A DNA stretch of 54,347 nucleotides, taken from assembly GCA_002163115.1 (NCBI GenBank), contig MAAI01000045.1, forward strand, positions 1-54,347, written 5' to 3'. This document shows, piece after piece, positions 30,779 through 38,919 of this stretch. The translations under genes and the position numbers were made by a program. The notes beneath the pieces were generated by a model that was given only the letters and a program-made list of their open reading frames with translations, was not told the DNA's origin and made no database searches. The stretch is from Methylophaga sp. 41_12_T18. Lineage in GTDB: Bacteria; Pseudomonadota; Gammaproteobacteria; Nitrosococcales; Methylophagaceae. Position 1 is the stretch's first letter. The number at the start of each line of letters is the position of its first letter.

Positions 30779-31261
30779 TCATTTAGGTGTAATGGAACGC
30801 TTAATGTCTTCCACTTCTATTTGTTTGACCGATGCCAGCTGCTGCATCAACTCAGTTGCTTCTTCCTGCATCTGGCCGAACAGTTTGGCGACTTTGTCAT
30901 CAAATGTGGGTTGCTTTTTAATTTCCATTGCCACCAGCATTAATTGATTGAGTAAGTTATTAATTACATGTTGCGAACTTTGGATCGAAGCGATGTAAAT
31001 GGCTTCTTTTTCCTTACTAATACTGTGCCGTAATTCTTGCTCTAAACTTTCCAACTTTTTAAGCAGCCCATATAAATACCAAGAAACAACCGAAGTAATC
31101 AGAATAGTTGCGACGACGGTGATCACAATTTGATACTGCTGAATAGGTTCTCCCATCAACAGGTGAGCGACAGACACAATGCACAAGGCAGCAACCAAAG
31201 TAATTATCGTTGTTACTACAACTAGGGTGATGCGGCTAAACTTCTTCATCAATAGATTCAT
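30779..31261 (-). CDS. Two-helix membrane protein with histidine-kinase-like dimerisation helix
   Basis: A 160-residue protein with two membrane helices (about 11-32 and 43-67) and a cytoplasmic coiled-coil tail. The tail has SSQHVINNLLNQLMLVAMEI at about 94-113, which resembles the H-box helix of histidine kinases (H followed by N-N-L-L), then a second amphipathic helix with QMQEEATELMQQLASV. No ATP-binding domain follows. It may be an orphan phosphotransfer or dimerisation module, or a coincidental helix. GGTGAG upstream supports the ATG at 31261. It is 38 bases downstream of the MTHFR-family gene and probably in the same transcript. Confidence 0.65.
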   Translation of the reverse strand: MNLLMKKFSRITLVVVTTIITLVAALCIVSVAHLLMGEPIQQYQIVITVVATILITSVVSWYLYGLLKKLESLEQELRHSISKEKEAIYIASIQSSQHVINNLLNQLMLVAMEIKKQPTFDDKVAKLFGQMQEEATELMQQLASVKQIEVEDIKRSITPK

Positions 31262-31299
31262 GTCAGCTCACCTTCTCTATACAAAGTCTTCAGTTTTTT

Positions 31300-32211
31300 C
31301 TATTCGCTATTTTGTATTCTCTGTAATAATTCAATCGAGGCTTCCACCTCAACTTTCCTAATGGCGACACTTTCAATATTACAACCAATTGGTATATTAC
31401 GTTCATCAGCAAAGGTTTTTAATTCACGCCAGTTTTGCTCCGATATATCCACTGATTTTTGCAAAATATCATTAGTATGAACCAGCTCATTTTCTAACCA
31501 ACGTGGAATACTAATACCCAACCATTTCATAAACTCTAAGGTTTTTACTGAACCACAGGGCGTTAAAGTAAATAAGATAGGTACTAGGGGAATATTATGT
31601 TCGCGACCATAATAATAGTAATCTGATAGGAAGTTCTTCGATGCTTCCACATCATAAACACCTTGCGAAACGAAAAACTGACAACCTTGTTTAATTTTAT
31701 TAAACACTCGCAAGTGCTCATCACCTTTGACTTGATGGCGCTCAGGAATCGTCACCCCGCCTAATGGTAAAGCAGCATTGACTTGTTGTTTAAGCTGATA
31801 TGCTTCACTCATCGACAAACTAACTGACTGAGCTTTTGATGCAGCCCCAACAAATACCGTTAAGTCGTCCTCTTGGCTCAGTTCATCTATAAACTGACTT
31901 AATTCACTTTTGCTATATTTACCTACTGAACGATAGATTATTTTGGGAATATCTAGTGCCGACAAATAATCTCGACTATAAGCAAGCGAGTCTAACGTTT
32001 CCATAAAAGGAAATGGCCGCTGCTCAGAGGTTCGCGTTTTTTCATCTTGAATATCGTAGAGGATCAAACCATCAATATCTAAACCTTGTAAGCGTTCAAC
32101 CTGACGGGCAGCTATTTCTTTAACTTTTTCCTCATCACTGCTTTTTTTAGGCGGTGTAATGCCATATACAACAATGCCACTTTCTCTATTTTTTATTTTT
32201 TGGGCCAGCAT
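31300..32211 (-). CDS. Divergent methylenetetrahydrofolate-reductase-family protein
   Basis: A 303-residue TIM-barrel protein of the MTHFR/MetF superfamily. The N-terminal pattern GIVVYGITPPKKSSDEEK corresponds to the FEFFPPK segment of MetF, and FFVSQGVYDVEASKNFL to its ITQ-FFF strand region; LVPILFTLTPCGS replaces the PGIMP loop. The Glu of FEFFPPK, essential in MetF, is Gly here, and the LRGD loop is FVGAAS. It may therefore not reduce methylene-H4F, or may do so differently. In a methylotroph, C1 chemistry on a folate or pterin is attractive but unproven. The next gene is the two-helix membrane protein. Confidence 0.75.
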   Translation of the reverse strand: MLAQKIKNRESGIVVYGITPPKKSSDEEKVKEIAARQVERLQGLDIDGLILYDIQDEKTRTSEQRPFPFMETLDSLAYSRDYLSALDIPKIIYRSVGKYSKSELSQFIDELSQEDDLTVFVGAASKAQSVSLSMSEAYQLKQQVNAALPLGGVTIPERHQVKGDEHLRVFNKIKQGCQFFVSQGVYDVEASKNFLSDYYYYGREHNIPLVPILFTLTPCGSVKTLEFMKWLGISIPRWLENELVHTNDILQKSVDISEQNWRELKTFADERNIPIGCNIESVAIRKVEVEASIELLQRIQNSE

Positions 32212-32277
32212 AGTAACTCTATAAATCCAAATCTTTGATACTACTAATTATAGGTTATTACGTGACATAGGTTAAAT

Positions 32278-33582
32278 TCACCACCAATGTTCAAACTGAA
32301 TGCCAACACTAAAGCCATTTCGATCTTCAGCATAGGGCGCATCATCTGGACTATTCCCTACTAATCCTTCAAAATCTTCACTCCAATAAGCTTGGGTGGC
32401 AAATAGCCTTAAAACAGGTCGAGAGTAGTAACCGCGGCTTTTACTCAACTGTAAAGCTGCCGTCACCTTGGTTAATTGGCCATTCACATCTAATGCTTCG
32501 TTATCGACATAATCCACACCTGCTTCGATGGCGATGTTCACATGATCAGTCAAATAGACAATAGGACGTATGCCTGTACTCAACCAATGTAATTTAGAGT
32601 TGCTGCCGTTCCCATGTTCTTCTGCACGAATAACCGTGCCCCAGCCAACAGAATAAGCATCACTATCATAGACAAGGCTATTATTTATTTCCCAATAGTG
32701 AGCATCATCAAGATCGTAACCTTGGTCTTCTCTGATAGGGTTTGCAGTACCGTATTGGCGAAAGGCTGCGCCTTGTCGATATAGCAGTACTGCGGTATTA
32801 GTTATCTCTTCAGTCAGCTGGCTATCAACCCAAAGACCTAGGCCAAAACCATCTTTATCTTTACTGATTATCGTACTACCATCAATAGTTAACGGATCAC
32901 CACCATCTCGGCTGACATATTCGGCGAATAAATTCAGCTTATGATCTTTTGTCAGCTCAATATCTAATAGCCTGGCATCAACGGCATAACTTTTAATGTG
33001 ACTTACCAAACTATCGTCATCGTCTTCCATGTGAAAGGCTGCTAGTTTTAGCTCACCCATCTTTGTGGCCAATTCAATACCCGCCCCAAATTTTGCATTC
33101 AAACCATTATCCAACCAGAAGTAATCATTTAGATGAATATCTTTTCTCTCGTAATACATACGACCAAACCAGACATTTAAATCAGAACGCAACACCTTTT
33201 CTAAGTTGACATAGGCCTGTAATACCTGTGGATCACGATAAAACTCTTTCTCATCACCAAATGATTGATAGTCAGACACGAAATAAAGCGCTTCAATTTT
33301 TTTGCCCGTCGATCTATCTAGAGGATAAGTAAAGCGAAGCCCTGCCTCTAACCCAATATTTGATTCATTACCTAAGCGGTAAGCTGCAGGAGCCCCAGGC
33401 GCTTGAAAGCGAGCTTGAGTATCACCACTACTACTCATACCAGTACCGATACGGGTATAACCAATAAAATCAAAATAGTTGAGGAAGTCATCGCTGTTAG
33501 GATTAGTCTCATCAGCGTAATTAATGCCGACAAAACACAAGAAAAATATTAAGCAATAAAACCGACAATGGTTGTTGTTCAT
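32278..33582 (-). CDS. LamB-like outer-membrane carbohydrate porin
   Basis: A 434-residue outer-membrane protein with a signal peptide of about 23 residues (a Cys-rich hydrophobic core ending NYA). The LamB/ScrY hallmarks are clear: FIGYTRIGTGMSSSGDTQAR, then YRLGNESNIGLEAGLRFTY, and alternating barrel strands such as LNVWFGRMYYERKDIHLNDY. The C-terminal strand closes in FEHWW. Maltoporin-type 18-stranded channels pass sugars, but no sugar transport or catabolic gene is nearby, so the substrate is unknown. It is 66 bases from the MTHFR-family gene and has a 236-base region upstream with an inverted repeat. Confidence 0.85.
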   Translation of the reverse strand: MNNNHCRFYCLIFFLCFVGINYADETNPNSDDFLNYFDFIGYTRIGTGMSSSGDTQARFQAPGAPAAYRLGNESNIGLEAGLRFTYPLDRSTGKKIEALYFVSDYQSFGDEKEFYRDPQVLQAYVNLEKVLRSDLNVWFGRMYYERKDIHLNDYFWLDNGLNAKFGAGIELATKMGELKLAAFHMEDDDDSLVSHIKSYAVDARLLDIELTKDHKLNLFAEYVSRDGGDPLTIDGSTIISKDKDGFGLGLWVDSQLTEEITNTAVLLYRQGAAFRQYGTANPIREDQGYDLDDAHYWEINNSLVYDSDAYSVGWGTVIRAEEHGNGSNSKLHWLSTGIRPIVYLTDHVNIAIEAGVDYVDNEALDVNGQLTKVTAALQLSKSRGYYSRPVLRLFATQAYWSEDFEGLVGNSPDDAPYAEDRNGFSVGIQFEHWW

Positions 33583-33638
33583 GTTCTACTCCCAATTAAA
33601 CAGCTAATGTGGAGTGATGAAGATCAGAAAATATGAAC

Positions 33639-33665
33639 TTAACGTCAGCTACATAAAGACGTTAA
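33639..33665. promoter_or_regulatory. Inverted repeat upstream of the LamB-like porin gene
   Basis: TTAACGTC at 33639-33646 and GACGTTAA at 33658-33665 form a perfect eight-base inverted repeat around 11 bases, 57 bases before the porin start codon. The region 33583-33818 otherwise holds no gene. The size and spacing are compatible with a dimeric repressor site; no cognate regulator is linked. Confidence 0.4.
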
Positions 33666-33818
33666 TTTAAAGAGAAGAGCTTGTCTTCGAAAGAACAGAA
33701 AATAATATATTGAATTGCAGTAATAGATGAATAGAAACCATAGCTTATACCCATTAAAAACAAGGTTTATCGTTTAAAATGATACGCCTATTGCTGTTAA
33801 AAACAACTGTGGCTGCTG

Positions 33819-34325
33819 TTAAACCTTACTTAACCATGTGGTGATAACGTGTTCAGATAACATGCCTATTTTTTTCGTTTTTTGATTATCGCCATCCACT
33901 AGAATAGTAAACGGTAACTCGCCACGCCAACGCGGGCTGACTTCAAAATACAAAGTCTCAGCATGCGGCTCTGCAAACACCCAAGCTTGAGTATCTTGTA
34001 AACCAAATGAAGCCATTTTGTTGCGAATGAAATTCACATCAAGAAAAGGGTCGGTTGCCACCGTGATTAGTTTGGCCTCTGGGTGACTCTTTACTAATGA
34101 ACCCAATAACTCCAACTCTTTCATGCAATAAGCACAATCTTGTGACCAAAACATCAACAGGTAAGGTTGGTTTTTATTTTGCTTTAGTATGTTGTTATAT
34201 GAACCTTTAACAAAGTCATTAACCACTTGTTGGCTATTCGTCGTCGGCGACTCGTTGCAACCGACAATAAAACATAATGCAATAACAAGCAGTGCAACTT
34301 TGCCTTTAAACTGATTAAGAATCAT
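33819..34325 (-). CDS. Thioredoxin-like (TlpA/ResA-type) lipoprotein
   Basis: A 168-residue exported thiol-redox protein. A signal peptide ends in IVGC, a lipobox-like site with Cys23, so membrane anchoring by lipidation is likely. The thioredoxin fold follows, with active site FWSQDCAYCMKE (C64 and C67) and the cis-Pro region ELPFTILVDG. The start overlaps the end of the Asp-box propeller gene by 11 bases, and that gene follows a TonB receptor; the three form one unit. The propeller protein has conserved-looking cysteines (C217, C219, C220, C271), which makes it a plausible redox partner, but this is inference. Confidence 0.85.
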   Translation of the reverse strand: MILNQFKGKVALLVIALCFIVGCNESPTTNSQQVVNDFVKGSYNNILKQNKNQPYLLMFWSQDCAYCMKELELLGSLVKSHPEAKLITVATDPFLDVNFIRNKMASFGLQDTQAWVFAEPHAETLYFEVSPRWRGELPFTILVDGDNQKTKKIGMLSEHVITTWLSKV

Positions 34326-35553
34326 GGCTAATCAACTTTGTTTGTAACTCTTGCACATTGTCAGCATTGGTTTGTGTCCATACCACTACGAATGCATCAT
34401 CGACAGCAACAACACGAGGATGAGAAGCACGTATACCTAGCGTAGAAAGTTGCTGTTGTTCAGTCCAAGTTTGACCTTGATCATAAGAAGTTGCATAAAC
34501 CACTTCAAAGCCCGTTGCCGTTATTTGATCCCAAGTTGCTAATAACTGGCCACCAGCAGCAACGGCTAAGTCACTATGTACAGCGGTATCGCTGCCTAAT
34601 TGAACGGGGGTATTCCAGTGTTGGCCTTGATCAGCAGAATTCAAATAATGAACACCCGCTTTAGACTCTTCACCGGTAGTTACCGTGGCGTGAAATAACT
34701 GACGTGATTCATCAAAAGCCAAACTACCGCCAATATGAGGACAGCCTTGGAAGTCCCAGTTGAAAGCACCGACCGTACTTAATCGCTGCCATTCATCCTG
34801 CTTATTAACTTGGCCAATCGCCATATCAGAAGGTAACTTATCTCGATATAGCACATAAAGCTGTCCTTGCTCATCAAATCGAGCTGTATTCCAGCAACAG
34901 GCACAGGTTTGACGATCTAGGGTTTTATTTTCTAACCAGGTTTGGCCACCATCACTACTGCTGGTATAACGTAAGCCTTGTGAACCTTTGCCTATTTGCT
35001 CACGACTGTCTAACCAAACCAGACTAATTTTCTCGTCATTGCCATCCATAGCAAAAAAGCCATGAGGCCCCTCCCAGTCCGCTGGCATTGTTGCCGCTTG
35101 CCAACTTTGACCTGCATCACTAGAACGAACACTCATCATCGGCCCAGCATTATGAGGCGCACCATCAACACGACTCATCCACACAGCAACAATGTTATCT
35201 TCTTGAACAGCAAGACGTGCATCATTACCACGATGAAACTTGGCACTTATATCTAAGTCTGCCGTTGTATTCACGGCCTCAGACCACGTTTGACCTTGAT
35301 CGGTTGAAGTTTGATACCATACGCTATGTTGGCCTTGTTCATTTTTACCTAATAAAAGATGGAGTGTGCCGTTATGCTCTTTGATGTCCACACTGACCAC
35401 ACCAGTCGTTTGATGACGACGTGAGGCAGGTTTTTTGTCAGCGGTTTCAGCTGTTACTGCCGCTTTATTTGAACAGCCATATTGGATGTAACTAAATAGC
35501 CCTACACTCAATACAACAACTGCTAGAGCAACGATTAATTTCTGTTTATTCAC
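34315..35553 (-). CDS. Membrane-anchored Asp-box beta-propeller protein with CxCC motif
   Basis: A 412-residue exported protein with an N-terminal hydrophobic anchor (about 7-24). Five Asp boxes (S-x-D-x-G-x-x-W) are visible at about 83, 144, 199, 306 and 356, the spacing of a sialidase-like six-bladed propeller. Inserted at 215-221 is RQTCACCW, with a further Cys at 271 (FQGCPHIGGSLAF). The arginine triad and Tyr/Glu set of true sialidases cannot be recognised, so enzymatic sialidase activity is unlikely. The Cys cluster could bind a metal or a cofactor or be a redox site. It sits between a TonB receptor (26-base gap) and a thioredoxin-like lipoprotein (11-base overlap). Confidence 0.82.
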   Translation of the reverse strand: MNKQKLIVALAVVVLSVGLFSYIQYGCSNKAAVTAETADKKPASRRHQTTGVVSVDIKEHNGTLHLLLGKNEQGQHSVWYQTSTDQGQTWSEAVNTTADLDISAKFHRGNDARLAVQEDNIVAVWMSRVDGAPHNAGPMMSVRSSDAGQSWQAATMPADWEGPHGFFAMDGNDEKISLVWLDSREQIGKGSQGLRYTSSSDGGQTWLENKTLDRQTCACCWNTARFDEQGQLYVLYRDKLPSDMAIGQVNKQDEWQRLSTVGAFNWDFQGCPHIGGSLAFDESRQLFHATVTTGEESKAGVHYLNSADQGQHWNTPVQLGSDTAVHSDLAVAAGGQLLATWDQITATGFEVVYATSYDQGQTWTEQQQLSTLGIRASHPRVVAVDDAFVVVWTQTNADNVQELQTKLISHDS

Positions 35554-35579
35554 ACTTCACCTAAAATTAGAGGCTTACA

Positions 35580-37637
35580 TTAAAGTTTGTAGTCAAAACC
35601 TACGAATGCTTGTCTTGGTGCACCTGGAGTATAACGTTCGCTTCCATAGCTGATCGTAGCGCTCTCCGCATACAGTTCATCAGTAATATTATTAATACGA
35701 GCATGTAATGATAACTGCTTAGTCACGTCATAACGTACTTTGATATTACCGACGTCATAGCCATCGTATTTCTTAGTATTATCATCATCCATCCAAGATG
35801 AACCTACATGTTCCCACTCAACCATAGCTGTTAAGCCCATCACCGCTTTTGGTGAGTAGATTAAACGTACATTTGCTACATCATTAGGTGCTTGTGATTG
35901 TTCGTTATCACCAAAATCATCATCGTCTTTAAACTCATGTTTAGAGTAACTAAAAGCAACTTTTGATGTTAATTCATCCGTCAGTTTTGATGCTAGAGAT
36001 AGCTCAATACCTTTATGTGTCGTTTCGTTACCATTTACGTAATAACGATCACCAGCACCATTTTCTCTACGAACGATAGTGTCATCAATCACTAAGTAAT
36101 AAATAGCACCAGAAAACTCATGGCGGTCAGACTGCCATTTATAACCAATTTCAAAGGTATCCGTAATCTCCTCATCCAATGAAAAGTCGATATTATTAGT
36201 TCTTAAACTATATAAACGACTTGCTTGTGGAATACGGAAACCGTTTGCATAACGTGCATACATCGTCTGTGTTGCTGACATTTGATAAGCCAAGTCTAGT
36301 TTAGGACTTAAGTGATTAAACGTCGGATCGTTATCTGAACTGGCACGTGAATAACTGGATGCTGCATACTGGCCATCAGCTAAGTTGTTGGTATATTCAA
36401 AGCTGTTGATGTCGTAACGTAAACCAGCACCTAACTTAAATTTATCACTCAGTTGAATCTCTACGCGTGAATACGGTGCAAAGGCACGGTAATTTACGTC
36501 ATAGTCATAAATTGTTCCTGCTGCAACAGCAGAACCAAAGCCACTAGGAACAAAATCAAACAACTGCGTATATTCTCGACTCGAACGAGTAAATTCAAAA
36601 TCAACACCAGAAATATTACGTACTCGACCAAAATCCATATTGGCTTTTAATAATAAACCTACCGTATTTTCTTCACTGTCATTCTGGGGTAAGTTATTTT
36701 CCCAAGTTGCAATATAGCGATTACGGTTACTACGTATATAAGCAATGGAGTTCAGTTCAATGTTGTCAGTCAAGACATGGTTCCATTCCATGTTGAAGCG
36801 TGCAAAATCAAATTTTCTTTCAATATCGATGCCACTGGCTATCGCATCCTCAACATTACCAACAGATTCAGTATCATGTTTAAACGCATCTTCACCAATC
36901 AATGAACCAGCCATTTCTGCCACGGTCTTATTTACAGTAAGGCCTAATTTAATAGTGTTGTCGTCATTAATATCATTAACGTATTTCACTGCAAACTCTT
37001 GCCTGTCATATTCGGTGTGGTCACGCCAGCCATCACTTTCAGCATGAGAAATAGTTGTCGATACATTTGAATGATCGTTAATTTCAACACCACCAGTGAC
37101 ACCATAACGTCGAAAACCATCACTGCCTGTTTCTGCTGAAGCCTTAAAACCTTCATCTTCGAATGCTGGCACTGACAAAACATTAATTGTGGCAGCAACC
37201 GCATCAGAGCCATAAAGTGCTGTACCGGCACCTTTCATCACCTCTACAGAACCAGCTGAACTGAAGTTGGTATAAGCGAGACCGTTATGGTTGAAGAAGC
37301 CTGATGATTGCACCGGAATACTATCTTGTAAGAATAGGTAATAAGGTCCAGTATTTGATGGCAAACGTATACTAGTCATATGGCCAATAGAGGAACCCGT
37401 TTGTGTGATTCGCACACCTGAAATAGAGTTTAATAACTCTTTTTGTGTGGCTGCATTATCAAGTTTGATTTCATCACTTTTCTTATAACCAATGCTGACT
37501 GGTTGTTCTAATGCAGACTGACTTGAGCGTGTTGCTGTAACCGTCATACCATCCAAAGTAGTATGTTCAGCAAAGGCACTTCCTGCCACTGCTAACAATA
37601 CAACCCCAGAACAAGCGGGACTAAATCTAGACTTCAT
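35580..37637 (-). CDS. TonB-dependent outer-membrane receptor linked to propeller and thioredoxin genes
   Basis: A 685-residue receptor. I chose the ATG at 37637, which gives MKSRFSPACSGVVLLAVAGS, a signal peptide ending AFA near residue 24, with AGGAGAG seven bases upstream; ten further open codons upstream add nothing. The TonB box is DGMTVTATRSSQ. The plug domain (about 50-160) has ELLNSISGVRITQTGSSIG and VEVMKGAGTALYGSDAVAA, and the barrel ends FVGFDYKL. It is the promoter-proximal gene of a three-gene unit. No cobalamin-riboswitch consensus (GCCACTG) is present in the 225-base leader region, so a BtuB role is not supported. Ligand unknown. Confidence 0.92.
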   Translation of the reverse strand: MKSRFSPACSGVVLLAVAGSAFAEHTTLDGMTVTATRSSQSALEQPVSIGYKKSDEIKLDNAATQKELLNSISGVRITQTGSSIGHMTSIRLPSNTGPYYLFLQDSIPVQSSGFFNHNGLAYTNFSSAGSVEVMKGAGTALYGSDAVAATINVLSVPAFEDEGFKASAETGSDGFRRYGVTGGVEINDHSNVSTTISHAESDGWRDHTEYDRQEFAVKYVNDINDDNTIKLGLTVNKTVAEMAGSLIGEDAFKHDTESVGNVEDAIASGIDIERKFDFARFNMEWNHVLTDNIELNSIAYIRSNRNRYIATWENNLPQNDSEENTVGLLLKANMDFGRVRNISGVDFEFTRSSREYTQLFDFVPSGFGSAVAAGTIYDYDVNYRAFAPYSRVEIQLSDKFKLGAGLRYDINSFEYTNNLADGQYAASSYSRASSDNDPTFNHLSPKLDLAYQMSATQTMYARYANGFRIPQASRLYSLRTNNIDFSLDEEITDTFEIGYKWQSDRHEFSGAIYYLVIDDTIVRRENGAGDRYYVNGNETTHKGIELSLASKLTDELTSKVAFSYSKHEFKDDDDFGDNEQSQAPNDVANVRLIYSPKAVMGLTAMVEWEHVGSSWMDDDNTKKYDGYDVGNIKVRYDVTKQLSLHARINNITDELYAESATISYGSERYTPGAPRQAFVGFDYKL

Positions 37638-37862
37638 CAATGTCTCTCCTAACTGCATTAGAATCAAAAAAGATATGCAATATACGGATTAAAAAACAAA
37701 GTTAAAGTGAAATTTTCAGTCGTTAAAATATTTCAGTTTTATGACCTGCTTCAACTTTCAATTGTGGGATATGACTTATTTTTTTGCTCAAATATCGCCA
37801 TTTTCTCAATACTGAAAAAAGTGATGATTTTAAGTTGCGCAAAAATAATAGGCTTTAAGTGT

Positions 37863-38345
37863 TCACTTTTTAGCTAATAAATAACGACCTTCGATCGGTA
37901 TATAACTAGACGCTGAAGTAATTAATGAGCGGGCAGTTAAGGCTTTAACGCCATAAACTTCGACAGCAATATCGTTCTTAGTCCTCACTCTATCCACCAA
38001 TAAATCAAAATCGCCATCCCCAGTTGCCATCACAACGACATCTGCTTGTGGGCCATAATCCATCACATCAATTGCAATACCGACATCCCAATCACCTTTG
38101 GCAGAACCATCGTTGCGTTGTATATAAGGTTTCAACTTCACTTCAAACCCTATCGCTCGAAGTATATTTTGGAACTGGCGCTGTTTCTCGTCACCACGAT
38201 CAATGGCATATGCAACAGCCTTAGTCACCTCTCGGCCTTTTGTCGCTTGCTGCCAAAAATAATTAAAATCAAAACCACAATTAAATGTGTGACGAGTGGT
38301 GTAATAAATATTTTGTACATCAACAAAGATGGCTACTTTTTCCAT
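37863..38345 (-). CDS. NYN-domain (PIN-like) putative RNase, LabA/DUF88 type
   Basis: A 160-residue soluble protein of the NYN family. The metal-binding acidic residues are in place: D9 in VAIFVDVQNIYY, D87 and D93 in KGDWDVGIAIDVMD, and D110/D112/D114 in ATGDGDFDLLVDRVR. These are the residues expected for Mg-dependent cleavage of RNA, and the length is standard for a stand-alone domain. It is a lone gene divergent from the PstS-like operon, separated by 151 bases. The RNA target is unknown. Confidence 0.88.
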   Translation of the reverse strand: MEKVAIFVDVQNIYYTTRHTFNCGFDFNYFWQQATKGREVTKAVAYAIDRGDEKQRQFQNILRAIGFEVKLKPYIQRNDGSAKGDWDVGIAIDVMDYGPQADVVVMATGDGDFDLLVDRVRTKNDIAVEVYGVKALTARSLITSASSYIPIEGRYLLAKK

Positions 38346-38437
38346 GTTTTATCAATCATTTTTGTCTAATTAAAAGCTGACAAATAATACCCTAAATCAC
38401 ATCATTATTTGTTTACTTCACTAGCAAACCAAACTGT

Positions 38438-38467
38438 TTGATATCCCTCACAATCTGTGCGTATAAT
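38438..38467 (+). promoter_or_regulatory. Sigma70-type promoter for the PstS-like / porin / GGDEF-EAL operon
   Basis: TTGATA at 38438-38443 and a perfect TATAAT at 38462-38467 are separated by 18 bases. Transcription would start near 38474, which leaves a leader of about 23 bases with AAGGA before the GTG start of the binding protein at 38497. The best promoter match I found in the window. Confidence 0.7.
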
Positions 38468-38496
38468 CAGCGTTCTTAATTTACTAAGGATAGTAA

Positions 38497-38919
38497 GTGC
38501 ATAAACAGTTGAAATACTTGTTTATCTTAGGATATATATTTTTCAGTCCTGGTGCTTTGGCACACGCATTGATCATCAATCCCCATACCCCCACAGCAGA
38601 ACTTTCACGTAATAGTATTAGAGCCATCTTTGCGATGCGTACGCCTCAGTGGTCTGACGGCACCCCCGTCCATGTTTTTGTATTAGCTGATAATCACCCT
38701 CTTCATACTTCTTTCTGCAAAGAATCACTTGGCATGTTTCCTTATCAACTTCGGCGAATTTGGGATAGACAAGTTTTTTCTGGTACCGGCATTGCACCCA
38801 CAACAGTGAAATCAATTGCAGAAATGCGTGAACGTGTTGCAAGTACAACTGGCGCGATTGGTTATATTCAACCAGACCAAGTCAATGCGTCTGTTATTCA
38901 AATAAGTGAAGGTTTCTAA
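38497..38919 (+). CDS. Short PstS-like periplasmic binding protein
   Basis: A 140-residue exported protein: a signal peptide of 22 residues (ending PGALA) and a single alpha/beta lobe with NSIRAIFAMRTPQWSDGTPVHVFVLADNHPLH and AEMRERVASTTGAIGYIQPDQ, which match the phosphate-binding PstS-like family in truncated form (in parts: IRAIFAMRTPQWSDGTPV and TTGAIGYIQP). Full PstS proteins are about 320 residues, so this is a half-size version. The start is GTG at 38497, supported by AAGGA. Its stop overlaps the porin start (TAATG). It may present phosphate or another anion to the sensor enzyme two genes on; no ABC transporter is nearby. Confidence 0.78.
   Translation: MHKQLKYLFILGYIFFSPGALAHALIINPHTPTAELSRNSIRAIFAMRTPQWSDGTPVHVFVLADNHPLHTSFCKESLGMFPYQLRRIWDRQVFSGTGIAPTTVKSIAEMRERVASTTGAIGYIQPDQVNASVIQISEGF

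Noticed and set aside
34315-35553. True sialidase activity for the Asp-box protein
   Set aside because: Asp boxes are structural and widespread; the arginine triad and catalytic Tyr/Glu could not be recognised.
37638-37862. Cobalamin riboswitch upstream of the second TonB receptor
   Set aside because: No GCCACTG-like B12 box or conserved core was found on the transcribed strand; only AT-rich sequence with short dyads.
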